A stretch of DNA of 64,000 nt from Lonicera japonica (GCA_021464415.1 CM038467.1:30249248-30313247); one strand, 5' to 3'. Shown: positions 1 through 11,420, counted from the first letter of the stretch. Notes: a model not told the origin generated them from the sequence alone. A program made the numbers and translations.

Positions 1-29
1 GAAGACTAGTAAGACCAAGCACACCCGAA

Positions 30-1679
30 ATGACCGATGGACGCGAGAACCAAGAGACAGATCAGAGCCTAGCCGAGGCGTCCGTAGTTCAGCCAACTTT
101 AGCCGAGATGCACCGCTTGTTGATTACCGTCAGCATGAATCTAGTAAGCCTCACAAACGAGCAACAAAATACCCGAGTCCGAGTAGAGGAGTTGTCAGCC
201 GTACGGACCGCACCACCGGGGTTTGAACGACTACCACCAAATCGAGATCAAGGATAGTCATCGCAAGTGCTTCCCCTAGTTCAAAGAACCAATCTACCAC
301 CAACGGGTCCCATCATAGCCGGCCCCGTTCAGACCGATCCCAACAATCAGAACCAATGGGCCCCAGATTCAGGCCCCACTTACCAACAACAAGAGCCACC
401 CATCATCTGGCCACAACCTCAGCAAGGCCTCGATCCCCAATACTAACCATGGCCACAATTTCCCGCAAGACCTATTCAACCACCGGCCCCAGTAGCCCCT
501 CCCAATGAATACCCGGACATCAACCGACTACGGACAGTATATGCAGAATCGGTTATAGCTCGGGAACAGCCCGACGAGGTGTCAAGAGAAAGTAAAGAAA
601 TAAAGAAACTAAAAGAGCAGATGAAGGTCCTGCAAAGGGGGATTTTCCTAATAAAAGGGGCAGACAAAATCACAGATATGAATGCCTTCTCCCTCTACCC
701 AGAAGCAAGATTACCCCAGGGATTCAAGCTCCCTTCCATCACCAAATTCACAGGAACCACACCCCCCAAAACCCATCTTCAATCCTACATCAGATCCATG
801 CAAGTATTAGGCTGTGGGGAGCCGAAGTTGGCTTAAGCCTTTCACATGACTCTCACGGGGGCCGCCCTGAGATGGTTTTTTGATCTGGAGAGACAACATA
901 CGAAGACTTGAGGAGATATCGTCAAGGAGTTCATAACCAAATACGGGTCCAACAAAGATTTGGAAATTACCCGTAAACACCTGGAAATGGCTAAGCAAGG
1001 CGAGAAAGAAAGCTTCAGCGATTTCGTCACATGCTGGAGAGAGATGGCCTCCCAAATGTCCAAGCGACCAGATGAAGAAGAGCAGTTGGAGATCATACAG
1101 AATAATTTCACTCCAACCGTCCTGAGTTGCATGGGAAATCATGTATTCCCACACTTCAGGGCCCTGTTAAGTATGGGATCGCAAGTAGAGGAAGAATTGG
1201 CCAAGAAAGCAGAGACTGATACCAAGAAAGCTGCATACACCGGGAGAAAGACAGCCACTCCAGCCATGAATCAACTAAGCTCATACCCCTACCAACAAAA
1301 CCCATTCCAACAATCACAACAAGCCCCTCCGATGAGTTGGCCTGCACAAGGAGACTCTTCAAACACTGAGGTTAAGAGGAGGAGAAACTTCTGCACCCTC
1401 CCCACTACCCTGGTCAAAAGCCTGGAACTACTCCGAAAGGCCGGACTGATCAATCCACTCAACCCGCGCCCCCCACCAAACCCTATTCCCAGCACCTGGA
1501 GAATGAATGAGAACTGTGCATACCATCAAGCAGCGGGCCACGACACGGAACGCTGCTTGGCTCTTCGCCATCGTATCCAAGACCTCATTGAAGCCGAAAC
1601 CATCCCCGCACCCGGCGGGCCCAATGTTACCAACATCCCCTTCCCAACCATGCTCCACCTGCGGGAATTAACGCCTTGA
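30..1679 (+). pseudogene. gypsy gag polyprotein, broken by four in-frame stops
   Basis: A single frame runs from an ATG at 30 to 1679 and is interrupted by TAG at 255-257, TAA at 444-446, TAA at 834-836 and TGA at 909-911. All four can be explained by one C-to-T or G-to-A transition from CAG, CAA, CAA and TGG. The retrotransposon gag (capsid) domain spans about 720-1200: it has the usual F-x-G-x-x-x-P start, a central ALRWF motif and an FxxxF-x-x-x-W motif near 1020-1050. A Pro/Gln-rich linker follows at 1260-1360. The protein would form the particle around element RNA. It ends in a frameshift near 1676, after which coding continues one frame over. Confidence 0.8.
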
Positions 1680-2340
1680 CCACTGATGAAAAAGGCTTTG
1701 ACCCCGTAGGACTTATTCGGGATGACCCAGCCTGTAAAGCGCCCGTTATGCCACCAGCAAAAGCTCAAGTTGCCCCAGGCCTCAATCCGATAATCGACCA
1801 ATGTATGGCTAAGATGAACTTCCTACCTGGGCAGGGTTTAGGAAATACGAATCAAGGGATCTCACAGCCACTTACAATCAAAACCAATCCCGAAAAATCT
1901 GGGATAAAATGGATCCAGGAGAAGAAGAAACAGCCATGGAAACTCCAAGGCCCCCCTAAGGAGACAATCTGTATGACAGAAATCTCCTCCGGAACTTTTA
2001 GTTGGTCAGCAGAGCCAGAGTCATTCGAAATCCAGGAAGGATCAGACCCAGCATCCCTTTGGATACAATAAATTACCCGTTCAGGAAGGGTATACCAGCC
2101 GCCGCCAATGGATACCGAGAAATCACCACCACCTAAGGAAATGGGAGAAGATCGAGTGTTGAAACAATTAAAGAAAACTCAGGCACACATCACTATTTGG
2201 GACCTCTTGGTTGCCTCCAAACCTCACAGAACCGCTTTCATCAAACTTCTAGACGAAGTCGTCATATCACCGGACTCCACACCAGAGCAACTGCCAAACA
2301 TGATTGGGTCGCTTACAGTCCAAAGAAGTCTGTCATTTTC
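1676..2340 (+). pseudogene. gypsy gag-protease linker region, truncated
   Basis: This continues the gag reading after a frameshift. A glycine-rich stretch (FLPGQGLGN, near 1820-1850) resembles a G-patch-like motif common in this part of plant gypsy polyproteins. An in-frame TAA at 2069-2071 (CAA expected) precedes ITRSGRVYQP, and the segment at 2160-2300 has the conserved ITIWDLLVASKPHR block that normally lies just before the aspartic protease. Coding stops being recognisable at 2340, where LTR sequence in the opposite orientation begins, so the protease itself is absent. No function is expected. Confidence 0.7.
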
Positions 2341-3415
2341 TGTGAGAATCCGCAAATGCGACCCCCGGGTCTCGTTCCCGTTCGTTGGGCGTCTGAAGCG
2401 TCGGAAGGGATTTCGTCGCTCCATTTGCTTCGTTTATTCATATCGGGTGTCCCTACGTCTATTCTAGATGCAAAGGGGTTCGTTCAGAGTCGCTAGTACG
2501 TTTTACGAGAAAACGGACAAAAAGGGGTCGTGTAAGGGGAAAGGCTACATATAAGCCTTCCTTACACGTTTGTCTACGAAACCAGGATTCTATAGGGTTC
2601 GGAAACTATATTACGGTTTGGGAAGGTGTTAAGCACCCATTCCGTCCTTTTGGTCTCTAGTGGTCTTATATGTTTATTTTATGTTGAAAAACTTGGATGC
2701 TTTTACTGACAGTCTACTACTTTTCAAATGAAAACCCTAATTTCTGGGGAAAAACGAGAAAGGGATAAAAACCTTTGTGTTCCGAGATCCAATGTTTTTA
2801 TTATTGAAAGATGTAAATACAAATGACAAAACCTTTTATTTTGAAAGAGTGTTCGTATTATTTCCTCATATAATGACGGTCTTCTCGCGTTGTGATTACT
2901 TTTGTAAAAGTTCGGATCTTGTATCGGGACTAATTTAATATGGAAGTAGAACTCTTTGAGGAGAGTTATCAGACACGTCGCAGTTTATAGAGAAGACATG
3001 ATATGTTGATTTTAATTCCTAGATAAGCCTTATCAGTCCGGGTTTTGAAAACAGAATTTTATCCGGACGATAATCTACTTACTCTTCTGGTTTTGCAAAT
3101 GGTTTTATCAGGGTCTTTTATTTTTAAGATGGTAGGCTATTTGTAACTTGGCAATAAGTTTATTCAAATAAAACGTGGACAAAACAACAGAAATAAAACA
3201 AGTACACAGATGAACCTGATTTTCGAGCGCGTTAGGAACCTAGTACAACCATGTTGCCACTTCGCTTACTAGGACGGGGATCGACCTGCCCGGTCAGGTC
3301 GTGGGGTGCGGGGCAGCGCCCCGTTAGAAAAATTAAAATTTAAAAGTTTACAATAAAACTAATATACAAATATCTTATTTAATTACAAGAAGAGACTTTG
3401 TTTACCTTCCCGACA
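2341..3415 (-). mobile_element. partial LTR of the same gypsy family, reversed, inside the gypsy body
   Basis: The left edge, TGTGAGAATC, is the reverse complement of the 3' terminus of the LTR at 11516-13026 and equals the left edge of the solo LTR at 59977. Similarity to both continues to about 3207. A stretch with no match (3208-3360, with a GC-rich GGGGCAGCGCCCC) follows, then a last matching piece ending near 3415. The U3 part with TATA box and palindromes is missing, so this is a truncated LTR in minus orientation. It joins gag directly to the integrase tail. I see no target duplication, so deletion or recombination has removed one edge. Confidence 0.7.
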
Positions 3416-3491
3416 GTGAAAACTCGGGGGTATCAGTGAGAATCGCTCAAGCGTTTAACCAGAAAGTGAAAACTCGGGGTATCAGTGAGAA
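3415..3491. repeat. 48-bp partial tandem duplication at the LTR/integrase junction
   Basis: The string GTGAAAACTCGGGG followed by TATCAGTGAGAA occurs at 3416-3443 and again at 3464-3491. The second copy is in frame within the integrase tail. The first abuts the broken LTR edge. It may mark the join that formed when pol was lost. Confidence 0.6.
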
Positions 3492-3678
3492 CGACATCGT
3501 ACTAAAAGAAATTCGAGAGCCATCCAGAGATCCAAGGGGTAAGTTCGGGCATAAGTGGACAGGGCCATATATCGTCAAAGAGATTGATACAGGAGGTGCC
3601 GCTATACTCGCTGATTTAGACGGACAGTTACTGCATTCACCAGTCAACATGGACCGACTGAAAAAGTATTATCAATAG
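3436..3678 (+). pseudogene. gypsy integrase C-terminal tail
   Basis: Eighty codons match the end of plant gypsy pol: a basic N-part (AQAFNQKVKTR), a D-I-V-L-K-x-I strand, then KFGHKWTGPYIVKEI and a final SPVNMDRLKKYY before TAG. This is the usual SH3-like C-terminal part of integrase that contacts DNA. The catalytic core, zinc-binding domain, RNase H and reverse transcriptase that should precede it are absent, replaced by reversed LTR sequence. It fixes the pol orientation as plus and shows that everything from 3679 to 11515 lies between pol and the 3' LTR. Confidence 0.8.
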
Positions 3679-3932
3679 GCGTAACATGTATAGATAAGAA
3701 TTACGTAAACCTGAGCCCCAACTCAAAGTTATGTTTTTTTTGGAAAAATCAAAAGGGGAACGTAGACAACCTAAGAAGTGACTTCAGGCCCGGTTTAAAA
3801 CGTTGTAAGAAAATTTATTTCTCATAAAAAAGTCCCTCGTTTATTATTAAGGTGGTTCAGAACACCGAAAGTTACAAAGGAGATACATCATACAGAAAGA
3901 CCTAATCCCTAGGGGTTGGCCAAACAGGGTCC

Positions 3933-5159
3933 TCAGTACAAGTCGATTCGAGCCTCATCCAAAATCTGGTACGTAAGGACTATGCTTTCCTCTGTGGGTT
4001 CGGAATCCATAAATCGGAACCACTCCATTTGAAAGGGGTCATCAATCAGTTCTCCTTCCAGGGATTGCCAGCGAGATCGGATAATGTCCGCCCGGAAGGG
4101 CTGGGTAATACCAAAACGAGCATAGTTGAACTGACGAGTCAGTCGGGCACGCCACATCCTCTCTACTGATAAAGAAACATGCGGAGTCACAAATTTGGAC
4201 TCAGAGGAGAAGTTGTTCAGACCAAGGGGAATCTCTTGAGGAACGTTAAACTGCTGAAGAAGACGTCCTGGGAGATAAAAGGAGGTAAACCAGAGCCCAC
4301 GGAGTCGAACGTAGTTCTGACCCCCAGTGCTAAGCACCATCGCCCTCAGCTTTCACCAAGGAATGTTCCATCGAATAGCCCGAAAGTTCTCCGAAAATCA
4401 CACCGTCCAATCAGAGGAAGACATGGTTAAAGCCCCAAAGAGGGGACGACGGAAGAAGTGCGTCGGATTATCGAGCCGAACCCCGTTGAACCCCACCGAT
4501 CGAAAGCGCTCCAACAGCCACATGTACAGTAAACGCGGACTCCCCATGAAGAAGGGTGAAGCCCCCCTTTGAATATCATCCAGACCATTCAGGGTCTCTG
4601 CAAGAACAATGGGGACTATGGACTCTCCATTTCTAGAATGGTAGATCAAACTCAGAATAGTTGGATCAACATGGGAGGAACCCGTCACTAGTAACATATC
4701 AGAAACAAGGCAGATTAGGGCCGCCGCAGTACGCCCCACTCCGTAAGAGGCTCTATCTTCATAACGATGAAAGAACCTCACCATTTTATGAAGGTTAAAG
4801 AGTCCGTCAGTAATAAAACCATCACAGGCCGCTTGGGGAATGGCTAACAAAGCAATCAGCATATCTCGAGGACCAATTTCTTCTATGGGAACTGCCATTG
4901 GGAGACGAACGTCAGAACGTAACAGCCAAGAGAACTCCTCATAAGTCAGACAGAGCTTATCTAGTCCAAAGCAGAAGAGATGGTCCGCAGGATTCCAGAA
5001 ATACAAAGCACCTAACAGAAAGGAAAAATCGACGGGACGATGGCACCAGCCCGCTAAAGGACTAAAGGCGGCGCCAAAGTTCAAACCATTTTCAGAAGAT
5101 ATCAAAGCATCTCGAGAAGTGACGTTAGAAAAATCAGATTCTGTGCAATAAGAAGACAT
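3933..5159 (-). pseudogene. antisense accessory ORF of the gypsy element, DUF7745 / plant-mobile-domain-like
   Basis: One frame of 409 codons runs from ATG at 5159 to the stop at 3933. Two TGA codons (4398-4400 and one near 4350), each where TGG fits, interrupt it. Near residue 50 it has the YFWNPADHLFCFG and LTYEEFSWLL blocks typical of plant-mobile-domain-like and DUF7745 proteins, where a helical domain starts with a W/F-D/N-P-x-x-x-F-x-F motif followed by T-x-E-E. A later RLLYMWLLERF segment also fits DUF7745. No catalytic motif is visible. It is antisense to gag-pol, 250 bp past the pol stop, with its own TATA box and palindromes upstream. The family call rests on motif memory, not a search. 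Confidence 0.6.
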
Positions 5160-5197
5160 TTTTGGAAGGTGTGGGGATAAAGGAAGGAAGATGGGTG

Positions 5198-5274
5198 TAT
5201 TTATAGCAAAAAAGAGGGTCCTGTGCTTGTTTGTCGCGCGACAAACCCATATCCACTAAGGATTGTCGCGCGAC
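5198..5274 (-). promoter_or_regulatory. promoter of the antisense DUF7745-like ORF: TATA box plus two GTCGCGCGAC palindromes
   Basis: Read on the minus strand, two palindromes GTCGCGCGAC (5265-5274 and 5233-5242) are followed by TATAAATA (5198-5205) and, about 40 bases on, by the ATG at 5159. The second palindrome extends to a perfect 18-bp dyad, GTTTGTCGCGCGACAAAC, at 5229-5246. The spacing from palindrome to TATA is 27 bp. The same palindrome stands before the TATA box of the neighbouring antisense gene and of the LTR. Confidence 0.6.
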
Positions 5275-5280
5275 AAACCC

Positions 5281-5614
5281 ATTTAGGATCACCCTATTTT
5301 TATTTTTCTTACACATAAGAGTCATTTTTTGCCAAAAGAATTACTTATGGATGCATTCTTGTTCTCACTTTGTTCTTTTGCAGGAAACCTAAGTGTCACT
5401 ACACTACAAGGTATGGTTCCTAAAAACACTAACTCGCATACATGTATATATATATCATTCACAAAACAAGAGAGTAATGGTATATCATCAGACACAAATA
5501 AAGATTGTCATAAATCCAATAAAAGAACAGTTTTTAAAACTAAAACTCTGTCTACAATTCTATAATAAAAAATATATATCTGTTTCAAACTAACAAAGTG
5601 TAGAAAAAAAAAAG
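5281..5614. other. spacer between the two antisense genes
   Basis: AT-rich sequence between the upstream region of the DUF7745-like ORF and the stop codon of the next antisense gene. It should hold the 3' UTR of the latter. I see no convincing coding sequence. Confidence 0.5.
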
Positions 5615-8600
5615 CTAATCTACTCGAGCGCGTTTTGACACGCTCCCACTATCACCCGAGCCCTCATTGGGAGTAAGGTCAACCGCTGGAACGCCTGGAA
5701 CGGGAGGAACTGCAACCTGGGAAGGCCTCGCCGACTGGACAGGAGTCGTAGGACGGATCACCGAGGACCGAGAATGCCTGGAGGTCCGACTGCTACTCCT
5801 TCGAGACTCCGATCGGGCATGAGAAGAAGTCAGGGGGTCGTCCGGGCGCAAAGAAATGTTGATAGCCCTCTGGTAGTCACGCATGTATGCTGGAGGGTCT
5901 CGACCGACGTACTGGAGCAGGTTCCAGCTGTAGAGGTACTGGGCGTGCCAAGCTCGCAGATCCGCCACCCGTACACTCACCCGCTGAAAAAAAGACATAA
6001 GACAAAAGAATCAGCACAGTCAAGAGAATAAATAAGTACAGATATAAAAGTATCAAGAGAAGGTGAAGAAGGTACCTCATCACTAGGGCGACCACCCAAG
6101 TAATCAAAAGTGTCATCAGGAAGAGGATACTCAGGAACCGTGTATCGACGCAAACCGGCACCGACATAAGAAATATCTCTAGGGAACGGGGGTAGATCTA
6201 CCCAAGGAATGGACAGCCCCAACGGAACATCAGCGGAAGTGGACCCCCCCTCCTCGCGAATAGGGAACAGAAAGGGGCGAGAAGATGAGCCGCTAAGACC
6301 TGGAGATCGGGCTGGAGGCCCCATAGCAGTCGTCGGGAGAAAAGTCAACGTGGCGTAGGTATGGACCCCGGGAGGATCCACCATAGCCGTCGCCCTCAAA
6401 GGCGGGACCCCACTAGAAGGAGTAGTCGCCGCAGCAGGAGGGGTCCGCCCAAACTGCTCGTAATCTGCCCCAAGGTTGCTCCCAGGACCTCTCAAAAAAT
6501 CCTGCTCTCCCCTCAGCAGCCTCGGCAGCATAAAAAAGAACCTCCGGAGACACAGAAGGGCCGGTAAGGAACGCAAAGCCCTCAGCACGCTGCTCCTCTA
6601 TGGGTGTCGTCTGAGGCGGCTGCTCTAGAGCCGCTGTCATATCACCTCCCTCACCCCCTGACCTATCGCAACCCTCGGCAGCAGCGGGGATGTCCCTCTC
6701 CCCCTCAGGGTCCTCATCCTCGGAGTCCAAGATGTTGTCCCTCTAATCAGGGACAGGTGGCAGGTGACCCGAAACCGCCCTAACAAGGTGGGTCTGTCCT
6801 CGTATGTAGTGGGGATCGCCTCTCAACGCCCGATATCTCTCATAAAAGACCCGTCCCCGAGTCCCCTTTGGCTCCCTCATCAAATAACGGGCAGCGAAAG
6901 CGGCATAGTCTCCCTCCTCAATGAAAGTCTGAAAGCCAAGATCGTCCACCAAGGCCTGCACCGTCACCGGATTAATCTCGCCCGTCTGCCACATCAGAAC
7001 CGGGGGAAATAGTGGAACTCGAGGCCACTGGGCCGGTGTGTGCTGGTAAATAACTCTCTCGCCTAAGTAAAAGTGAAGGCCGTACTCATCCCTAATCAGT
7101 CGCCTGGTCCTCGAGGCGGTCAGAGCACGGCCATATCCAAAATAGAGACCCAGATCACCCCAGGGGGCCCACTCAATCTACAAAGAGAACAAAATTTTAT
7201 TTCAATTATCTATATTCTATTTACAACTTATTTATTGAAAAGAAAGAAATACTAAAATATTTACCTGCTCCTCCTGCAGGTCATGGACGGCAGTAGCTCC
7301 GGCCTCCCGAGTCCTGTATACATAGGGAGCCCTGTAGTTCCCTGCGATAAATCGGCGGAGAAAGAGAAACTGGTCCTCGTTCTCAACGAGGAGATCTACC
7401 TGGGCGCAACTCAGACGTGTATATGCCACGAACCAACTCTGAAGAAGAAACACAAAGAATATCAGCAATAATCAACAAATAAAAGTAAAGGACTAGAACA
7501 AAGATAAGGGAACAAAGGTATATACCTCCCACAACAGAGAAAAACCCTTAAGATTCAGGGCTAAGTGGCGAGAAACCTGGTCCATAGCATCATAGAGAAC
7601 GGCGAGAATAAAACTGCCCCAATCATAGTCAAACATGATGCTGAAATCCTGAAGATAGGGCAGCCACCAGAGATGGGCCGTGTCCCCTCCATGGGCCTCA
7701 AAAAGGTCATGGAGTGTCAGTAAAAGAAGAACGCAGGCATACTGACGCGCCTCCTGACGAGTCATCGAAGCTCCTGAAGCAACCAGGCGAGCTCTCTCCG
7801 TGGCCAGACGTGTGACCAGAACCGCTCGAGGGATCGTATCGCCGAAACTCCGTCGCTCCGGAAACCATCCTAATGCACCGATAATGCCCTCTACTGTCAG
7901 ACGCAAGGGGACATCGATCTGTATAGGGACCCCCCTGAAGGAATCTCGGTCAGAGCAAACAAGTCGAGGAGGGTCATCGTCATCTCCCCCCAGCTCCAGT
8001 GAAAAGTGTGAGTGGTGTCCCACCAGTGACAGGCCAGAGCTGACACCAACACAGCTGCCCTAGATACCCGCTCCAGGAGGGCATCGAAGAGAGAGCCAAA
8101 AGGAGTCGTAAGAAGCAATTCCTGGACAGGGCCGGTGCCTGTCGCCGCTCTAAAGAAATGGTGTTGGGGGAATCCCAACCACGGCCAACCCACTGCAGAC
8201 AAAAGGGAGAGATACAGGATTAGGAGGGTATTTTGGTGTAATTATGAGAGATATGGGGTTATAGGGGAAAATTATGTAAATTTCCAAAACCTAAGGGTAC
8301 TTTGGTGTAATTATGAGAGTTATAGGGTTATAAGGGTAAATTATGTAAATTTCCAAAACCTGAGGGTACTTTGGTGTAATTATGAGAGTTATAGGGTCAT
8401 AAGGGTAAATTATGTAATTTTCCAAACCTGAGGGTACTTTGGTGTAATTATGAGAGTTATAGGGTTATAAGGGTAAATTATGTAATTTTCCAAACTTGAG
8501 GGTACTTTGGTGTAATTATGAGAGTTATAGGGTTATAAGGATAAATTATATAATTTTCCAAAACCTGAGGGTACTTTGGTGTAATTATGAGAGTTATAGG

Positions 8601-9543
8601 GTTATAAGGGTAAATTATGTAATTTTTCAAACCTGAGGCTACTTTGGTGTAATTATGAGAGATATAGGGTTATAAGGGTAAATTATGTAATTTTCCAAAC
8701 CTGAGGATACTTTGGTGTAATTATGAGAGATATGGGGTTATAGGGGTAAATTATGTAATTTTCCAAACCTGAGGGTACTTTGGTGTAATTATGAGAGATA
8801 TGGGGTTATAGGGGTAAATTATGTAATTTTCCAAACCTGAGGGTACTTTGGTGTAATTATGAGAGATATAGGGTTATAGGGGTAAATTATGTAATTTTCC
8901 AAACCTGAGGGTACTTTGGTGAGATATGGGGTTATACGGGTAAATTATGTAATTTTCCAAACCTGAGGGTACTTTGGTGTAATTATGAGAGATATAGGGT
9001 TATAAGGGTAAATTATGTAATTTTCCAAACCTGAGGGTTCTTTGGTGTAATTATGAGAGATATAGGGTTATGAGGGTAAATTATGTAAATTTCCAAAACC
9101 CGAGGGTATTTTGGTGTAATTATGATAGTTATAAGGGTACCTTATGTAAATTCCCAAAATCTAGGAGGTATCGCAAGTAAAAGTATGTGTTCATTAAATC
9201 AGATGTTATTTCTAGGCCGACATGCATATTAACATTGATTTAAATAAACATACAGGAAACGACAGAAATAAACGAACGAACAAAAAAGAAGACATACCAG
9301 AGATCGACGACGAATCTCATGAGAAACGGGCTCCATCAGGAGCCACGGAACTTCCTGGACCAGAGCAGCCCGGGTAACTTCTCGGTAGACCACCGCACGA
9401 CCACGGTTTACCCCATCCTCACCGTACCAATCGAGGTCGGCCCAGTCATTGTGGTGAGGGCTGCAGCGAAGAACGCCCTGAGCATCTGTAAAAGTAACCT
9501 CCTCCTGGTCACCCTCCAACCTATCAGGATGTGCAGGGTCCAT
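5615..9543 (-). pseudogene. antisense multi-exon plant mobile domain (PMD, MAIN/MAIL-like) gene carried by the gypsy element
   Basis: Proposed exons on the minus strand: 9543 to about 9301; 8192-7526; 7438-7265; about 7178-6076; 5983-5615. Junctions look like true GT-AG sites (e.g. GGGAG/GTATAT at 7526, TTCTTCAG/AGT at 7438, GATGAG/GTACC at 6076, TTTCAG/CGG at 5983), and the last joins keep phase. Exon 2 has the PMD signature THTFHWSWGEMTMTLLDL, then GIIGALGWFPE; exon 4 has ERVIYQHTPAQWPRVP. The tail is acidic, then Ser/Arg-rich, ending in KRARVD. Breaks: a 6-G run at 7930-7935 where 7 fit, TAG at 6743-6745 in frame, and a 6-T run at about 6496-6501 where 5 fit. The phase of the first intron is unresolved. 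Arabidopsis PMD proteins of this group affect transposon silencing; a role here is inference. Confidence 0.6.
8222..9165. repeat. 68-bp minisatellite, about 14 copies, inside intron 1 of the PMD gene
   Basis: Units read like gagggtactttggtgtaatt, then atgagagttatagggttata, then agggtaaattatgtaatttt ccaaacct. Period is 68 bp, with one shortened copy near 8918 and more divergent end copies. The array almost fills the inferred first intron (9300 to 8193) of the antisense gene. No coding potential; the ORF through 8135-8431 is the repeat read in frame. Confidence 0.85.
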
Positions 9544-9678
9544 CCGTGTATATGTAATATATGAGAAGAGTCAGAAATTCGAAAAGGCGACAGGGCTTCC
9601 GAGCTTAGAAGAAGAGAGAAAGAAAGCTAGAGAGAGAGAGAAATGAGAGAATGAGGTGGAATGAGCTCAGCAAGGGGC

Positions 9679-9760
9679 TTATATAGTGGGGCAGTTTGTC
9701 GCGCGACAAATGGCCACATTGTCGCGCGACAAAGAGCCAGACACCGAAGTGTTGCGCGAC
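9679..9760 (-). promoter_or_regulatory. promoter of the antisense PMD gene: TATA box plus palindromes
   Basis: On the minus strand, GTTGCGCGAC (9751-9760, one mismatch), GTCGCGCGAC (9721-9730) and GTCGCGCGAC (9698-9707) precede a TATATAAG box (9679-9686) by 11 bp or more. The ATG at 9543 lies about 135 bp downstream behind a purine-rich leader with GA repeats. This arrangement repeats that of the other antisense gene and the LTR. Confidence 0.6.
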
Positions 9761-10520
9761 AAACCCATCCCATCCCCTGATTTTTTGATCTTTATCTCTT
9801 GTAGGGGTACTCCAGAGAGGCAGTTCTCGAAAAAATTGCTAAAAAACCGCACACCCGGGATGAAAAATTCAAGGAGGACTTCCAAATCATCTCTCCAAAA
9901 ATGCGAACGGATAAAGTAGTCTCTGATCTCCCGCAAAGGACCGAGACCATCAAATGAGAAAAAGCAAAATATCAAGATAAGACGGGAATAGAAAAAATTG
10001 AAAAGAGTAGAAAAGAGAAAGAACCCGCATGAGCGCCCGAAGCAAGCGAGAGAAACAGAAATACAGAATGACAGGGAAAGCCACACCAAAAGTGACAGCT
10101 AGGCCAAAACCGGCTCAGGGCTTCGTTTTGGGTGAGTAAGGCTCCTGATCACGACAAAGGGATGAAAAGACTCCTGGTCAAAAACAGAAAAGGCCAGGAA
10201 AAGTCTTTCCCAAAAGAGGGAGAAATAAGGGCATTAAAAAACAGAATACGATGTGGGCCCACCAAAAGAGAAAACTAAAAAGAGAACACGGATCAGAGAT
10301 TGAACTTTCAACAAATTTTCTTTTCAGCACAATACAAAAGAGATGGTTTGGAAAACCTCGAACCATCACTCTATGGAGAGCAAAATAAATTCGAAAACTG
10401 CCTTCTAAGAGAAGTATCTTCACTCGAGGAAAACGTGAGAGTTAAAGTTTAGAAAGATACAGGGAAATAGACATCCGGATTAGACCCCGAGAAGCTCTTT
10501 TCACCATCACCAAATTTACT
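9761..10520. other. non-coding spacer of the gypsy 3' region
   Basis: Purine-rich plus strand with no supported gene. It separates the PMD gene promoter from the hairpin repeats. Open frames across it lack any recognisable domain. Confidence 0.4.
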
Positions 10521-11420
10521 CACTCTCACTCTAGCAGTCTAAGAGAGTCCACCAACACAAGCCCTCTCCGGAGGCAAACCACAAACACAAGCCCTCTCTG
10601 GAGGCAAATCACAAACACAAGCCCTCTCCGGAGGCAAAACACAAACACAAGCCCTCGCCAGAGGCAAAAAGTACTCACAAAAAGCCTTCCCAGAGGCAAT
10701 TTTCTTTCTTCTTACAGATCAAAAGCCCTCCCAGAGAGGCACAATGGAGCAATGGTAGTCCTCCCACCTGAGACGAAGCCCTCCCAGAGAGGCACAATGG
10801 AGCAATGGTAGTCCTCCCACCTGAGGCGCAAAATGGATCAATGGTAGTCCTCCCATCTGAGGCTAGTGGAGCAATGGTCGTCCTCCCACCTGAGGCGAAG
10901 CCCTCCCAGAGAGGCACGGTGGAGCAATGGTAGTCCTTCCATCTGAGGCTAGTGGAGCAATGGTAGTCCTCCCACCTGAGGTGAAGCCCTCCCAGAGAGG
11001 CACAGTGGAGCAATGGTAGTCCTCCCACCTGAGGTGCAAAATAGATCAATGGTAGTCCTCACATCTGAGGCTAGTGGAGCAATGGTAGTCCTCCCACCTG
11101 AGGCGAAGCCCTCCTAGAGAGGCACAGTGGAGCAATGGTAGTCCTCCCACCTGAGGCAAAGCCCTCCCAGAGAGGCACGGTGGAGCAATGGTAGTCCTCC
11201 CACCTGAGGCGCAAAATGGATCAATGGTAGTCCTCCCATATGAGGCTAGTAGAGCAATGGTAGTCCTCCCACCTGAGGCGCAATGGCAGTCCTCCCATCT
11301 GAGGCAAGTGGAGCAAATGAAAGCCCTCGAAAGAGGCAATGCGGTAACAAAAGCTCTCTCCGGAGGCAAAGCCAAACACAAAGCCCTCTTCGGAGGCACT
11401 CACGAACACTTTTTGCATAC
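10521..11420. repeat. variable hairpin-forming repeats upstream of the 3' LTR
   Basis: Two related repeat types. At 10555-10690 a unit of about 33 bp carries AAGCCCTCTCCGGAGGCAAA. At 10720-11330 longer units mix AAGCCCTCCCAGAGAGGCAC with TGGAGCAATGGTAGTCCTCC and CACCTGAGG. Each unit contains short dyads (CCTCTCCGGAGG, CCTCCCACCTGAGG). The order of modules varies from copy to copy. Repetitive zones before the 3' LTR are common in Tat-type elements. Apparent ORFs here are periodic artefacts. Confidence 0.75.

Noticed and set aside
8222..9165. Regular repeats that could look like a CRISPR array
   Set aside because: Contiguous 68-bp tandem units without unique spacers, in a plant nuclear genome.
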